64,000 nt of DNA from Exobacillus caeni (GCF_005747095.1 NZ_SWLG01000002.1:119866-183865), one strand, 5' to 3'; numbered from the stretch's first letter, positions 43,089-52,014 are shown. The notes: generated by a model from the sequence alone, not told the origin. Program-made: numbers and translations.

Positions 43089-44387
43089 ATGACCAGTAAT
43101 TTTGTCAAAGAACTAACTCCCCAATTGATCGAATGGAGACGTACTTTACACGCCCTTCCTGAATTGGGATTTATGGAATATATAACGACATACAGAATCG
43201 GAAAAGAACTGGAAGAGATGGGATTCACTATTCATGTCGGAAAAGATGCACTAGAGAAAAACTCTCGCCTGGGCCTACCGAATGAAGCAGCTATAACAGC
43301 ACATGAGGAAAAGGCTGCCGAATGGGGAGTGGAAGAACCATGGCTTGAAAAGATGAGAGGCGGGAATACCGGTCTCGTTGCAACATGGGATACTGCCAAA
43401 CAGGGAGATCATGTTGGATTTCGCTTCGATATAGATGCGTTGCCGATAAATGAAGCAACTGAAGAAACGCATTTACCTTCAAAGAATGGATTTGTTTCAG
43501 GCGAAGCGAACGTGATGCATGCATGTGCTCATGATGGACATGCTACAATCGGGCTTGGTGTAGCTAAGTTTATATCATCTAACAGTGACAATCTTAAAGG
43601 TCGATTTACGCTTCTGTTCCAGCCGGCTGAAGAAGGAGGTCGTGGTGCGAGAGCAATGACTGATAAAGGTTGGCTGGATGATGTGGATTATTTTTATTCA
43701 GGTCATATCGGCATCCACTCTATGCCGGTTGGTACGATAGCAGCAACAACAAAAGGATTTTTAGCCTCGATCAAATTCGATGTAACGTTTAAAGGCGTTT
43801 CCTCACATGCTGGAATGCATCCGGAACTTGGGAAGAATGCATTGTTGGCAGCAACAACAGCCGCAAACAATTTGTATGGAATTCCGCGTCATTATGATGG
43901 GGTAACACGAGTGAACGTCGGAAGGCTTACTGCCGGAAGCGGGAGAAATATTATTCCGGAAGACAGCTATATGGAGATTGAAGTTCGGGGAGAGACACAG
44001 GATATCGGTGATTATATGGCTGAGAAAGCCAAAAGGATTATCAAAGCGGCAGCAGACATGCATGATGTTTCCTGCACGATTGAGCCAGTAGGTGTTACCG
44101 AGGTGCTTGTCTGTGATGAGGAACTGATTCCTAAGATTCAAGAATGGTGTGAATCAAGTGAGTTTGTAAAAGAAGTACTTCCTTCAGTACCTGTTTCCGG
44201 ATCAGAAGATGCAAGCTTAATGATGAATCGGGTTCAGGAGCATGGCGGCAAAGCAACTTATATGTTGTTTGGTACAAAACTTGATTACCCTCACCATCAT
44301 CCACAGTTCGATTATGAGGAAGACGTGTTATCAGTTGCAGTCGATACGTTTGTAAGTATTATAAAAGGCGGGTCTTCTGATGTCTGA
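43089..44387 (+). CDS. M20 amidohydrolase, AbgA-like (copy 1)
   Basis: A 432-residue M20D enzyme with the features of AbgA, the A subunit of p-aminobenzoyl-glutamate hydrolase: WRRTLHALPELGFMEY, a long acidic insert (LPNEAAITAHEEKAAEWG), FRFDIDALPINEA, MHACAHDGHATIGLGVA and QPAEEGGRGARAMTDKG. The closing motif is HHPQFDYEED. ATG 43089 has GAGGAGAGG upstream. The stop overlaps the next start by eight bases. With AbgB-like and AbgT-like genes downstream it would act on aminobenzoyl-glutamate or a similar aryl-amino-acid amide. Confidence 0.88.
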   Translation: MTSNFVKELTPQLIEWRRTLHALPELGFMEYITTYRIGKELEEMGFTIHVGKDALEKNSRLGLPNEAAITAHEEKAAEWGVEEPWLEKMRGGNTGLVATWDTAKQGDHVGFRFDIDALPINEATEETHLPSKNGFVSGEANVMHACAHDGHATIGLGVAKFISSNSDNLKGRFTLLFQPAEEGGRGARAMTDKGWLDDVDYFYSGHIGIHSMPVGTIAATTKGFLASIKFDVTFKGVSSHAGMHPELGKNALLAATTAANNLYGIPRHYDGVTRVNVGRLTAGSGRNIIPEDSYMEIEVRGETQDIGDYMAEKAKRIIKAAADMHDVSCTIEPVGVTEVLVCDEELIPKIQEWCESSEFVKEVLPSVPVSGSEDASLMMNRVQEHGGKATYMLFGTKLDYPHHHPQFDYEEDVLSVAVDTFVSIIKGGSSDV

Positions 44388-45627
44388 TATCAAACCCTGG
44401 CTGGAAAAGAGTTTACTAGCTCTAAATACTACCAATACAATGGATGTAGCTGAGGGATTTACAAGATTGAGTTTTTCTCCAGAAGAAAAGGCGTCGCATG
44501 CCCAGTTTCTTGAAATTTCTCGGGACCTGGGACTTCAAACACATCAAGATAAAGCGGGCAACCAGTGGGCCATCTGGGAGGTCGATCAAGCAGTTCCAAC
44601 AGTTGCGGTCGGCTCCCATCTTGATACTGTAACTAGCGGTGGGGGTTATGATGGAGTAGCCGGACTGCTGAGTGGTTTGGCAGCGGTCAAGGAATTGAAG
44701 GACAAGCAATTCCTCCCGAAAAAGAATATCGCTATCATTTGTTTCGTTTCCGAAGAATCAGCACGATTTGGTGTTTCGACGATCGGCAGTAAAGCGCTGG
44801 CAGGAATACTAGACAAAGAGGAAACAGGCTTAGTCGCTGACAAGGATGGTATTACAATCAAAAAAGCGGTTGAGGAATTTGGTGTAGAATGGGAGGGCAT
44901 AGATGAGGCTGAGCTACCAGCTGAATCATTGGATTGCTTTCTTGAACTGCATATTGAACAGGGTACTCAGATTGAAGAAAATAAGGCAGATATCGGCATT
45001 GTAAAAGGAATTGCTTGCCCTGTAAGACTTAAGGTCACTGTAAAAGGAATGGCTAACCATACAGGAACAACACCGATGCATAACCGTAAAGATAGTTTTG
45101 TAGCGATTGCTCCTCTCGTTAACTTTGTTAGTGACAGAGCAAAGCAAATTAGTGAAGTAAATAAGGATCCTCTTGTTGCAACTGTTAGTACGTTTGAGCT
45201 AAAGCCAAATGTTATGAATGTCATCCCGGGTGAAGTCGAACTGGGGATTGATATACGAAGCGTTGATGATTCTAGTAAACGCCAATTCGCAGTTGAAATA
45301 AAGGAGTATTGCCGAAGAGTTGTGAAAGAACAGAAGGTTGAAATCATTGTTTCCACCCTGGTTGATAATGATTCGATTTTACTTGATACCGGTATGCAGA
45401 AAAAACTTGCTGACGTTTGTGATGACCTTGGTTTGAAGAAACATTTTATGAACAGCGGGGCTGGTCATGACGTCATGAATATATCAGCTAAATGGCCATC
45501 TGGATTAATTTTTATCCCTTGTAGAGCAGGAATATCCCATCATCCGGATGAATTTGCTTCGATTGAAGATATGGCAAAAGGCGTACAGGTGATCAGTGGT
45601 TTTTTACAAAGAGAGACAGCAAATTAG
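44380..45627 (+). CDS. Zn-dependent hydrolase, N-carbamoyl-amino-acid hydrolase/allantoate amidohydrolase family
   Basis: A 415-residue M20C-type enzyme of the AllC/AmaB/HyuC group. It has GSHLDTVTSGGGYDGVAGLLSGL (metal-site His and Asp), CFVSEESARFGVSTIGSKAL, LELHIEQGTQIEE (catalytic Glu) and NHTGTTPMHNRKDSF, ending with GAGHDVMNIS and SHHPDEFASIED. It removes a carbamoyl or ureido group from an amino acid. It overlaps the upstream gene by eight bases, so it is translationally coupled. In this context it may finish off a carbamoylated or formylated amino-acid conjugate; the exact substrate is not clear. Confidence 0.88.
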   Translation: MSDIKPWLEKSLLALNTTNTMDVAEGFTRLSFSPEEKASHAQFLEISRDLGLQTHQDKAGNQWAIWEVDQAVPTVAVGSHLDTVTSGGGYDGVAGLLSGLAAVKELKDKQFLPKKNIAIICFVSEESARFGVSTIGSKALAGILDKEETGLVADKDGITIKKAVEEFGVEWEGIDEAELPAESLDCFLELHIEQGTQIEENKADIGIVKGIACPVRLKVTVKGMANHTGTTPMHNRKDSFVAIAPLVNFVSDRAKQISEVNKDPLVATVSTFELKPNVMNVIPGEVELGIDIRSVDDSSKRQFAVEIKEYCRRVVKEQKVEIIVSTLVDNDSILLDTGMQKKLADVCDDLGLKKHFMNSGAGHDVMNISAKWPSGLIFIPCRAGISHHPDEFASIEDMAKGVQVISGFLQRETAN

Positions 45628-45716
45628 TATAACCTTTGGAATCGTAGTGATTTCCTGCCTTAATAGGTGAATTTTTATATAGAATTATTTAAATATTTTG
45701 AATTAGGAGGGATTTT

Positions 45717-47141
45717 ATGGCAGTCAACTTTGTAAAAGAGTACCTGGAAGATAGCAAAAAAGCTTTTGAGAAAATTAGCGAATATATTTACAGTCATCCA
45801 GAAACTAGATTTGAGGAATATTCCTCCGCTGAATTTTTAGTTGCAGAGTGTGAAAAAGCAGGGTTTGAGGTTCAACGAAACGCAGGAAATATCGAAACGG
45901 CCTTTGTTGCGACATATGGAAGTGGATCCCCTGTAATCGGCTTCCTTGGAGAATTCGATGCACTGTCCGGTTTAGGGCAAGAGCCAAATCAAACATCGTA
46001 CATACCGACAGATAAAAACGTAGGCCACGGATGCGGGCATAACCTGTTGGGAACAGGAGCTTTTGCTGCTGCATGCGCCACCAAAAAGTTTTTAGAAGAA
46101 AACGATTTGCCGGGTACTGTAAAGTTCTTTGGCTGTCCAGGTGAAGAAGGCGGATCTGGAAAAACTTTCATGGTTAGAGAGGGTGTTTTTGATGGGGTAG
46201 ACGTTGCACTAACCTGGCATCCATCCCCTGGAAACAGCATCATGAGTCTCTCAAGTCTAGCAAACTATCAGGTGTATTTTAGGTTTAAAGGATTGTCATC
46301 TCATGCCGCGAATTCTCCGCACCTTGGGAGGAGTGCACTTGATGCGGTTGAGCTGATGAATGTAGGGGTCAACTACCTTCGTGAGCACGTTATTCCAGAA
46401 GCTAGAATGCATTATGCGATCACGAACACAGGCGGGATTTCTCCCAACGTCGTTCAATCAGATGCCGAGGTACTTTATTTAATCCGATCACCGAAAGTAA
46501 AGCAGGTTGATGAAATTTATAAACGGGTTTGTAAAATAGCTGAAGGTGCAGCATTGATGACGGAAACAGAACTCACAATTGAATTCGACAAAGCATGTTC
46601 TAATTATATTCCTAACCGCAGTTTAGAAAAGTTACTACAAGAGAGTCTGGTGGACGCCGGGGTAAAAAAACCGACTGAAAATGAAATCGCTTTCGCAGAA
46701 AAACTCTGGTCAACGTTATCAGAAGGAGAAAAAGAAAGTTATCTTGATATTTTAAAAGGGTTTGGCTACAGAGGGCATGGAAGCGAGTTTGAAGGAAAAT
46801 ACCTTGCTGAATCCATCTCGCCGTATGAACCAACCGAGGAAGTTCTTTCGGGATCTACTGATGTAGCGGATGTAAGCTGGGTAGTGCCAACAGCACAATT
46901 AACAACATCAACTTCAGCACTTGGAACACCACTTCATACCTGGCAAATGACGACCCAGGGTATTAGCAGTTATGCACATAAAGGGATGTTGCGAGCGGCT
47001 GAAGCAATGGCGCTTACTGCTGTTAGAATGGTGACTAACAAGGAGGACCTGGAATCAGTTAAGCAGGAATTCAATGAATTTAAAAAAGAAAATCCTTATG
47101 CATGCCCAATTCCTGAAAATGTTAAGCCGTCAAAACTATAG
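45717..47141 (+). CDS. M20 amidohydrolase, AbgB-like
   Basis: A 474-residue M20D enzyme of the AbgB/PAB-glutamate hydrolase subunit B type. It has YIYSHPETRFEEYSSAEFL, GFLGEFDALSGLGQ (in place of the DMDAL of other family members), GHGCGHNLLGTGAFAAACATK, FFGCPGEEGGSGK and a late STDVADVSWVVP with TPLHTWQMTTQGISSYAHKG that marks the subfamily. ATG 45717 has AGGAGGG upstream. In E. coli AbgA and AbgB form a heterodimer; the same partnership is expected here with one of the two AbgA-like proteins. Confidence 0.88.
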   Translation: MAVNFVKEYLEDSKKAFEKISEYIYSHPETRFEEYSSAEFLVAECEKAGFEVQRNAGNIETAFVATYGSGSPVIGFLGEFDALSGLGQEPNQTSYIPTDKNVGHGCGHNLLGTGAFAAACATKKFLEENDLPGTVKFFGCPGEEGGSGKTFMVREGVFDGVDVALTWHPSPGNSIMSLSSLANYQVYFRFKGLSSHAANSPHLGRSALDAVELMNVGVNYLREHVIPEARMHYAITNTGGISPNVVQSDAEVLYLIRSPKVKQVDEIYKRVCKIAEGAALMTETELTIEFDKACSNYIPNRSLEKLLQESLVDAGVKKPTENEIAFAEKLWSTLSEGEKESYLDILKGFGYRGHGSEFEGKYLAESISPYEPTEEVLSGSTDVADVSWVVPTAQLTTSTSALGTPLHTWQMTTQGISSYAHKGMLRAAEAMALTAVRMVTNKEDLESVKQEFNEFKKENPYACPIPENVKPSKL

Positions 47142-47180
47142 AAACAACTATTTCTAAAAACAAAACATAAGGGGGATACC

Positions 47181-48701
47181 ATGGAAAATTCGAAGAAAAA
47201 TAAGGGGATTGCGCAAAAATTTCTAAACGGGATAGAAATCGCCGGTAACAAGCTTCCAGATCCGTTTATATTATTTGCCTCTCTGGCTGTACTGGTTATC
47301 ATTGTCTCGGCTATCTTCAATGCCTTCGGTGCTTCAGTAATACACCCTGGTACAGGGGAAGAACTTCAAGTTAAGAGTCTTGCATCCGGAGAGGGACTAC
47401 AGTATATCTTAACGTCTATGCTCGATAACTTTACAGGGTTCGCACCACTTGGTCTGGTACTGGCAATGATGCTTGGTATCGGGCTTGCGGAGAAAGTAGG
47501 ACTTCTCGATTATGCAATTAAGAAAACGATACTAAAATCGCCGCCAGCGTTAATTACTTACACTGTCGTTTTTGTTGGTATTATGGGTAACATTGCATCC
47601 GATGCAGCGATGGTTCTTGTACCGCCGCTCGCAGCAATGGTGTTTTACAAAGTTGGGCGAAACCCGATCGCTGGCTTAGCGGCAGGGTATGCTGCAGCCG
47701 GTGCTGGATTTACCGCAAACCTTTTGATCGCTGGAACCGATGCCTTGCTTGCGGGAATTTCAACGGAAGCAGCCCAGATCATCGATGAGAACTTTGTTGT
47801 TACGCCAGTAGATAACTGGTATTTCAATATCGTTTCTGTATTTATACTAACAATCGTCGGTGGCCTTGTGACCAACAAATTTATAGAACCTCGTCTTGGA
47901 AAGTATAAAGGAGAAGAGATAGAGGAAGCTGTAACGGAAGACCCCCCTAACGCAGGGAAGGGCTTGCGAAATTCGGTTATCGCAGGTCTCGTATACTGGG
48001 CGATTATTATAGTTGTAATCTTTTTACCGGATAGCCCTTTGCGTAATGAACAGGGAGGCATCGTACCTTCTCCGTTCCTGTCCGGTATTGTACCGATCAT
48101 TCTCTTCTTCTTTATCATCATCGGTGTTGCTTACGGTATGACAGTTGGAAACATCAAGTCTAGTAGAGATGTAGCCAAATATATGGCTGATGCGATGAAA
48201 GATATGGCAAGTTATATTGTTCTAATCTTTGCAATCGCGCAGTTTATCGCATATTTCAGCTGGTCTAATATTGCGACATGGATTGCGGTGAATGGAGCAG
48301 AGTTCCTAAAAGACATCGAATTTACAGGCATAGGATTAATCATTGGTTACATTATTTTTACTGCATTAATGAACTTCCTGATTACTTCGGGTTCAGCAAA
48401 ATGGGCGCTCGAAGCTCCAGTTTTCGTACCAATGTTCATGCAGCTTGGCTATCACCCTGCCTTTACGCAGGTAGCATACCGGGTTGCCGATTCGTCTACC
48501 AATATTGTCACACCATTGATGCCGTATATGGTTATCGCTCTGTCATTCATGCAAAAGTATGATAAGAAGGCAGGCATTGGGACATTCATCTCTCTAATGC
48601 TCCCTTACTCAGTATGTTTCCTACTAACCTGGATTGTATTGATTTTAATCTTCTTCTTCTTTGGACTTCCGTTTGGACCGGGAATCACTCCATATTTATA
48701 A
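47181..48701 (+). CDS. abgT: AbgT family transporter
   Basis: A 506-residue membrane protein of the AbgT family with about 11-12 hydrophobic segments. Family features include KLPDPFILFASLAVLVII near the N-terminus, GNIASDAAMVLVPPLAAMVF with its helix-hairpin sequence, and the PVFVPMFMQLGYHPAFTQVAYRVADSSTNI segment before the last helices. E. coli AbgT takes up p-aminobenzoyl-glutamate; other family members export antimetabolites such as sulfonamides. Its location between AbgB-like and AbgA-like genes favours uptake. Cargo direction is inferred. Confidence 0.9.
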   Translation: MENSKKNKGIAQKFLNGIEIAGNKLPDPFILFASLAVLVIIVSAIFNAFGASVIHPGTGEELQVKSLASGEGLQYILTSMLDNFTGFAPLGLVLAMMLGIGLAEKVGLLDYAIKKTILKSPPALITYTVVFVGIMGNIASDAAMVLVPPLAAMVFYKVGRNPIAGLAAGYAAAGAGFTANLLIAGTDALLAGISTEAAQIIDENFVVTPVDNWYFNIVSVFILTIVGGLVTNKFIEPRLGKYKGEEIEEAVTEDPPNAGKGLRNSVIAGLVYWAIIIVVIFLPDSPLRNEQGGIVPSPFLSGIVPIILFFFIIIGVAYGMTVGNIKSSRDVAKYMADAMKDMASYIVLIFAIAQFIAYFSWSNIATWIAVNGAEFLKDIEFTGIGLIIGYIIFTALMNFLITSGSAKWALEAPVFVPMFMQLGYHPAFTQVAYRVADSSTNIVTPLMPYMVIALSFMQKYDKKAGIGTFISLMLPYSVCFLLTWIVLILIFFFFGLPFGPGITPYL

Positions 48702-48725
48702 TTTTAAAGTGAGGAGGAATAGATA

Positions 48726-50003
48726 TTGAATAAATTAGAAGAAAAGTTAATTAAATGGAGGCGTGATTTTCACCGTTATCCTGAAACGGGCTTTCTAGAA
48801 ATGCGTACAGCTTCTATTGTCGCGTCCATTCTCGAAGATCTTGGATTTCAGCTGCAAGTGGGAAAGCAGGTTATGGACCCGGATTATTGTATGGGAAAGC
48901 CGGGTGAGGAGGAGACCGAAGCACATTATAAATGGGCACTTGAACATGGAGCGAATAAGGATTATATTGAACATTTTTCAGAAGGCTATACAGGAATTGT
49001 AGCAACTATGGATTCCGGAAAAGAAGGTCCGACGATTGCCTTCCGAGTTGATATGGATGCATTGGATATCCATGAATCAGAAGCAGATAACCATGTTCCA
49101 AAAAAAGAAGGGTTCAGGTCAACGCTTCCAAACAAGATGCATGCCTGCGCTCACGATGGACATACAACAATCGGCCTTGGACTAGCGACGTTGATTTCCG
49201 AAAAAAAGAATAGCCTGAAGGGGAAAGTTAAGTTGATATTCCAACCGGCAGAGGAAGGGACTCGTGGTGCACGGTCAATGGCGGAAGCAAAAGTTGTCGA
49301 TGATGTTGATTACTTTATTGCGACGCATCTGGGTACGGGTGTTCCTGATAGACACTTTGTGGCATCGAATAATGGCTTCCTGGCAACTACAAAGCTGGAT
49401 GTTACATTTAAAGGGGAAGCCTCCCATGCGGGTGGAAAACCTGAAGAAGGGAGAAATGCTCTTCTCGCGGCGGCATCTGCAGCCTTGAACATCTATGCAG
49501 TGCCACGTCATTCAGAAGGTTCAACCCGAATAAATGTGGGCGAATTGCATGCAGGATCTGGACGAAATATTATTGCTGACCGAGCTTCTCTAAAGGTGGA
49601 GACACGAGGAGAGAACAGTGAGATCAATGAATACGTTAAGTCTCAGGTTGAAGCAGTTATTGCCGGATCTGCTCAAATGTACAAAGTAGACTACGAGATT
49701 AAGACTGTAGGGGAAGGTGTGAGCTCCCGGGGTTCAAAAGAATTGGCAGAAATTTTGCGGGCATGTGCAGAAGAATCTTCTTATATTGAAAAAAGTATAC
49801 TTGAAGATAACTCGCCAGCCGGCTCTGAAGATGCCACCTTTTTCATGGAACACGTCAAACAAAACGGCGGACAAGCAACCTACTGTATCTTTGGAACAGA
49901 ACTTGCAGCCGGACACCACAATGAGAAGTTTGATATTAATGAAGAAACATTGCAGACAGCAGTCAACGTGCTGTTTAATTCAATCGGAAAGTTAAAGGAA
50001 TAA
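48726..50003 (+). CDS. M20 amidohydrolase, AbgA-like (copy 2)
   Basis: A 425-residue paralogue of the copy at 43089, with the same layout: WRRDFHRYPETGFLEMR, insert GKPGEEETEAHYKWALEHG, FRVDMDALDIHES, MHACAHDGHTTIGLGLA and QPAEEGTRGARSMAEA. It ends AGHHNEKFDINEETL. TTG 48726 has GAGGAGG upstream. Two AbgA-like genes flanking AbgB and AbgT suggest either alternative heterodimers with different substrate or separate homomeric enzymes. It is the last gene of the operon; a REPIN-like repeat follows. Confidence 0.88.
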   Translation: MNKLEEKLIKWRRDFHRYPETGFLEMRTASIVASILEDLGFQLQVGKQVMDPDYCMGKPGEEETEAHYKWALEHGANKDYIEHFSEGYTGIVATMDSGKEGPTIAFRVDMDALDIHESEADNHVPKKEGFRSTLPNKMHACAHDGHTTIGLGLATLISEKKNSLKGKVKLIFQPAEEGTRGARSMAEAKVVDDVDYFIATHLGTGVPDRHFVASNNGFLATTKLDVTFKGEASHAGGKPEEGRNALLAAASAALNIYAVPRHSEGSTRINVGELHAGSGRNIIADRASLKVETRGENSEINEYVKSQVEAVIAGSAQMYKVDYEIKTVGEGVSSRGSKELAEILRACAEESSYIEKSILEDNSPAGSEDATFFMEHVKQNGGQATYCIFGTELAAGHHNEKFDINEETLQTAVNVLFNSIGKLKE

Positions 50004-50016
50004 GATTGGTTATATT

Positions 50017-50066
50017 GGTGCCAGGCACCGCAAATGGACAAATGTCCACGAGCGGTGCCTGGCACC
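50017..50066 (+). repeat. 50-bp REPIN-like palindromic repeat, copy 3
   Basis: It has the same length, arms and orientation as copy 1, with inner TGGACA-AA-TGTCCA; only the central two bases differ from copy 1. It lies 14 bases after the last gene of the AbgT operon and could serve as a stem for message 3' ends. Confidence 0.9.
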
Positions 50067-50156
50067 ATTTTATATTTTTGAATAAAAATTAAATGAAACC
50101 TATCATTTTGCCATCCGTAAAATAATAGAGATTGGTTTATCGGAGGTGAAATTTGC

Positions 50157-50549
50157 ATGATAGAATCCTTTTTAGATGTTTCGTTAATTTCTCCACAATA
50201 CTTTTTGATTTTATCAGTCCTTTTAGGTGCTGCATTTTTTTTAACATGGAGTTACATACATTGTAATAAAAATATAGAAGTTCTATTTCTGAAGGAACGT
50301 GCAAATACCTCTCTGGCAAACTGCATTGTGATAGCTATCTTGCACTTAGCATTTAATAACATCCAACAATGGATAACCGTTTTAATAAAGAGAAAAGAAA
50401 GTCCAGCCAGTGATCCGGACGATGATCATAATCTCCTCCTTCTATTAAATAAAGAGAGAATTTTTAAGGAGGAGAATAATGAAAAGATTTTTAATATCTA
50501 TTTTATTAATAACAACGGTGATATTGCTCAGTGGCTGCAGTACGAATGA
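50157..50549 (+). CDS. Small membrane protein overlapping the yidC-like gene
   Basis: A 130-residue predicted protein I do not recognise. It has one clear membrane helix (YFLILSVLLGAAFFLTWSYI), a second amphipathic one (CIVIAILHLAFNNIQQWITVLI) and a polar Asn-rich tail. GGAGGTG lies eight bases before the ATG. Its last 71 bases overlap the start of the YidC-like gene in another frame, which is unusual; the tail may be due to a frameshift that removed the original stop. Small unknown ORFs next to yidC homologues are common in Bacilli. Confidence 0.5.
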   Translation: MIESFLDVSLISPQYFLILSVLLGAAFFLTWSYIHCNKNIEVLFLKERANTSLANCIVIAILHLAFNNIQQWITVLIKRKESPASDPDDDHNLLLLLNKERIFKEENNEKIFNIYFINNNGDIAQWLQYE

Positions 50550-51207
50550 AGAAGTACTACATGTTGCATTTGTAGATCCATTTACTAATCTAATTGATTG
50601 GCTTGCCGTTAAGCTTTCAGGAAGCTTTGGGCTCGCAATTGTAGCGATAACTGTTATAATTCGCCTTATCCTGTTGCCTTTAATGGTGAAGCAGCAAAAA
50701 GAACAGAGAAAACTGCAGGAAAAGATGAAAGTTTTAAAGCCAGAGCTTGAAAAGATCCAAAAGGAAATGAAGACGGAAAAAGATAAAGGGAGACAGCAAG
50801 CCTTGCAAAAAGACATGATGTCTTTGTATCAGAAACATGGAGTGAATCCTCTTGGTGTGGGATGCCTGCCGCTTATCATCCAAACACCGATTTTAATGGG
50901 CTTTTATTTTGCGATTAAGAACTCAGAGAAGATTGCATCGCACAGCTTTCTCTGGTTTAATCTTGGTTCACCGGATATACTTTTGGCTGTATTAGCTGGA
51001 GCTGTTTATTTTTTTCAGTTTAAAATTCAGCAGTCATTGTCACCTGTTAATCAGCAAAAGGCAAATAAATCAATGCAGCTAGTTGGCTATCTATCCCCCT
51101 TGATGATTCTTACTTTTTCGCTTAGCGCCCCTTCTGCATTACCGGTTTATTGGTCGGTGAGTGGACTGTTTCTCATATTGCAAACTATAATTGTAAAAAA
51201 GATATAA
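50479..51207 (+). CDS. yidC: YidC/Oxa1/SpoIIIJ family membrane insertase, lipoprotein-type
   Basis: A 242-residue insertase with a lipoprotein signal (ITTVILLSGC, Cys20) and the family core: FGLAIVAITVIIRLILLPLM with its conserved hydrophilic-groove Arg, a charged cytoplasmic loop rich in Lys/Glu, and NPLGVGCLPLIIQTPILMGFYFAI. It ends in two more helices and only a short basic tail (VKKI). It helps proteins enter the membrane. The tail is shorter than that of the main SpoIIIJ, and the gene is not next to rnpA or jag, so it is probably an extra paralogue of the YqjG kind. Confidence 0.88.
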   Translation: MKRFLISILLITTVILLSGCSTNEEVLHVAFVDPFTNLIDWLAVKLSGSFGLAIVAITVIIRLILLPLMVKQQKEQRKLQEKMKVLKPELEKIQKEMKTEKDKGRQQALQKDMMSLYQKHGVNPLGVGCLPLIIQTPILMGFYFAIKNSEKIASHSFLWFNLGSPDILLAVLAGAVYFFQFKIQQSLSPVNQQKANKSMQLVGYLSPLMILTFSLSAPSALPVYWSVSGLFLILQTIIVKKI

Positions 51208-51212
51208 TAATG

Positions 51213-51247
51213 AAAGGTCCAACTGAAATGATAAGTTGGACCTTTTT
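51213..51247 (+). terminator. Terminator of the yidC-like gene
   Basis: An 11-12 bp stem (AAAGGTCCAACT / AGTTGGACCTTT) with a nine-base loop runs into TTTTT. Confidence 0.9.
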
Positions 51248-51415
51248 GCACATGAGTTTCAAAAAGTAGAAGGGTTTAAACTAGTAAGACTTGAAATTAT
51301 TTCCTATATGAAATGGATGGAAAAAATAACAGTTGAAAACTAACACTTGGCAAATCATTAAACCGCGGTTATGAAAGATGTTTTCCAAAACAATGAAGGT
51401 AAGGGAAGTTTTTTT

Positions 51416-51781
51416 ATGAACTTATATTTTATTCGTAAGTTATTAGCTATTTTACTAGTGATTCTATTTTTTAATATATATTTTAATGTTTTTACTGATA
51501 TACGGTTTACTAATATAGGAGAATTAGTAGAACCAGCATTTCTTATCGTTGTAGTGGTTTACGGAATATCGCTTTCAATTATCGCTGACACGGTACCAAA
51601 GAATCCAAAAGCAAGGGGTGTTAATTCCTTTTTTATTCATTTTCTTGGTGCCCTTCCCTGGGTTATCATTGGATTTTATGGATTTATTGGCCTGTATGCA
51701 TTTCCAATTGTCCTGGTGTTTTTCATTGCAGATGAACTTAGTTTACTTTTTATTAAAATTTTATCGAGGGTATTAAATTAA
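51416..51781 (+). CDS. Small integral membrane protein of unknown function
   Basis: A 121-residue protein with about four hydrophobic segments (LLAILLVILFFNIYF; AFLIVVVVYGISLSIIA; FIHFLGALPWVIIGFYG; LYAFPIVLVFFIADELSLLFI). No family motif is recognised. ATG 51416 has AAGGGAAG upstream; a further upstream ATG at 51371 lacks a site. It stands alone, with its own gap on both sides. Confidence 0.55.
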   Translation: MNLYFIRKLLAILLVILFFNIYFNVFTDIRFTNIGELVEPAFLIVVVVYGISLSIIADTVPKNPKARGVNSFFIHFLGALPWVIIGFYGFIGLYAFPIVLVFFIADELSLLFIKILSRVLN

Positions 51782-52014
51782 AGGTAATCAAGGAAGGTGC
51801 AAGCCTTGTTCCTGTTTATTCAATTGAGAGGCTTAGATCAGAGCTAGCGCCTCCTTACATCTTGTATATAATCAAACGTTTGATTAAGCACCATGTTCTG
51901 GGAGTGATCCCTAAGGCAACAATTGGTGTTCCAGGGCTCGGTTTTAATCGGGTTTTAAATCGCGCCTTTTTATTCATACTAAACTAGTCGAGAAAAGGGA
52001 AGCTTAAATAACAA
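51782..52014. other. Intergenic region between convergent genes
   Basis: No gene is supported. Two potential hairpins (about 51792-51815, and GAGGC...GCCTC at 51828-51855) and a TCAAACGTTTGA palindrome (51870-51885) are present. A 30-codon open stretch near 51890 lacks a start and is probably chance or a worn remnant. Confidence 0.4.
51870..51885. repeat. TCAAACGTTTGA-family palindrome, copy b
   Basis: A perfect 16-bp palindrome AATCAAACGTTTGATT in the gap between convergent genes. Unlike the other copies, its arms do not extend further. Confidence 0.7.

Noticed and set aside
47645..48121. A 158-codon minus-strand open frame in abgT
   Set aside because: Antisense shadow of a membrane transporter gene, no start site support.
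51890..51989. A short open stretch (VLGVIPKATIGVPGLGF and on) as a gene remnant
   Set aside because: No start, no ribosome binding site and no family match that I could support; left as intergenic.
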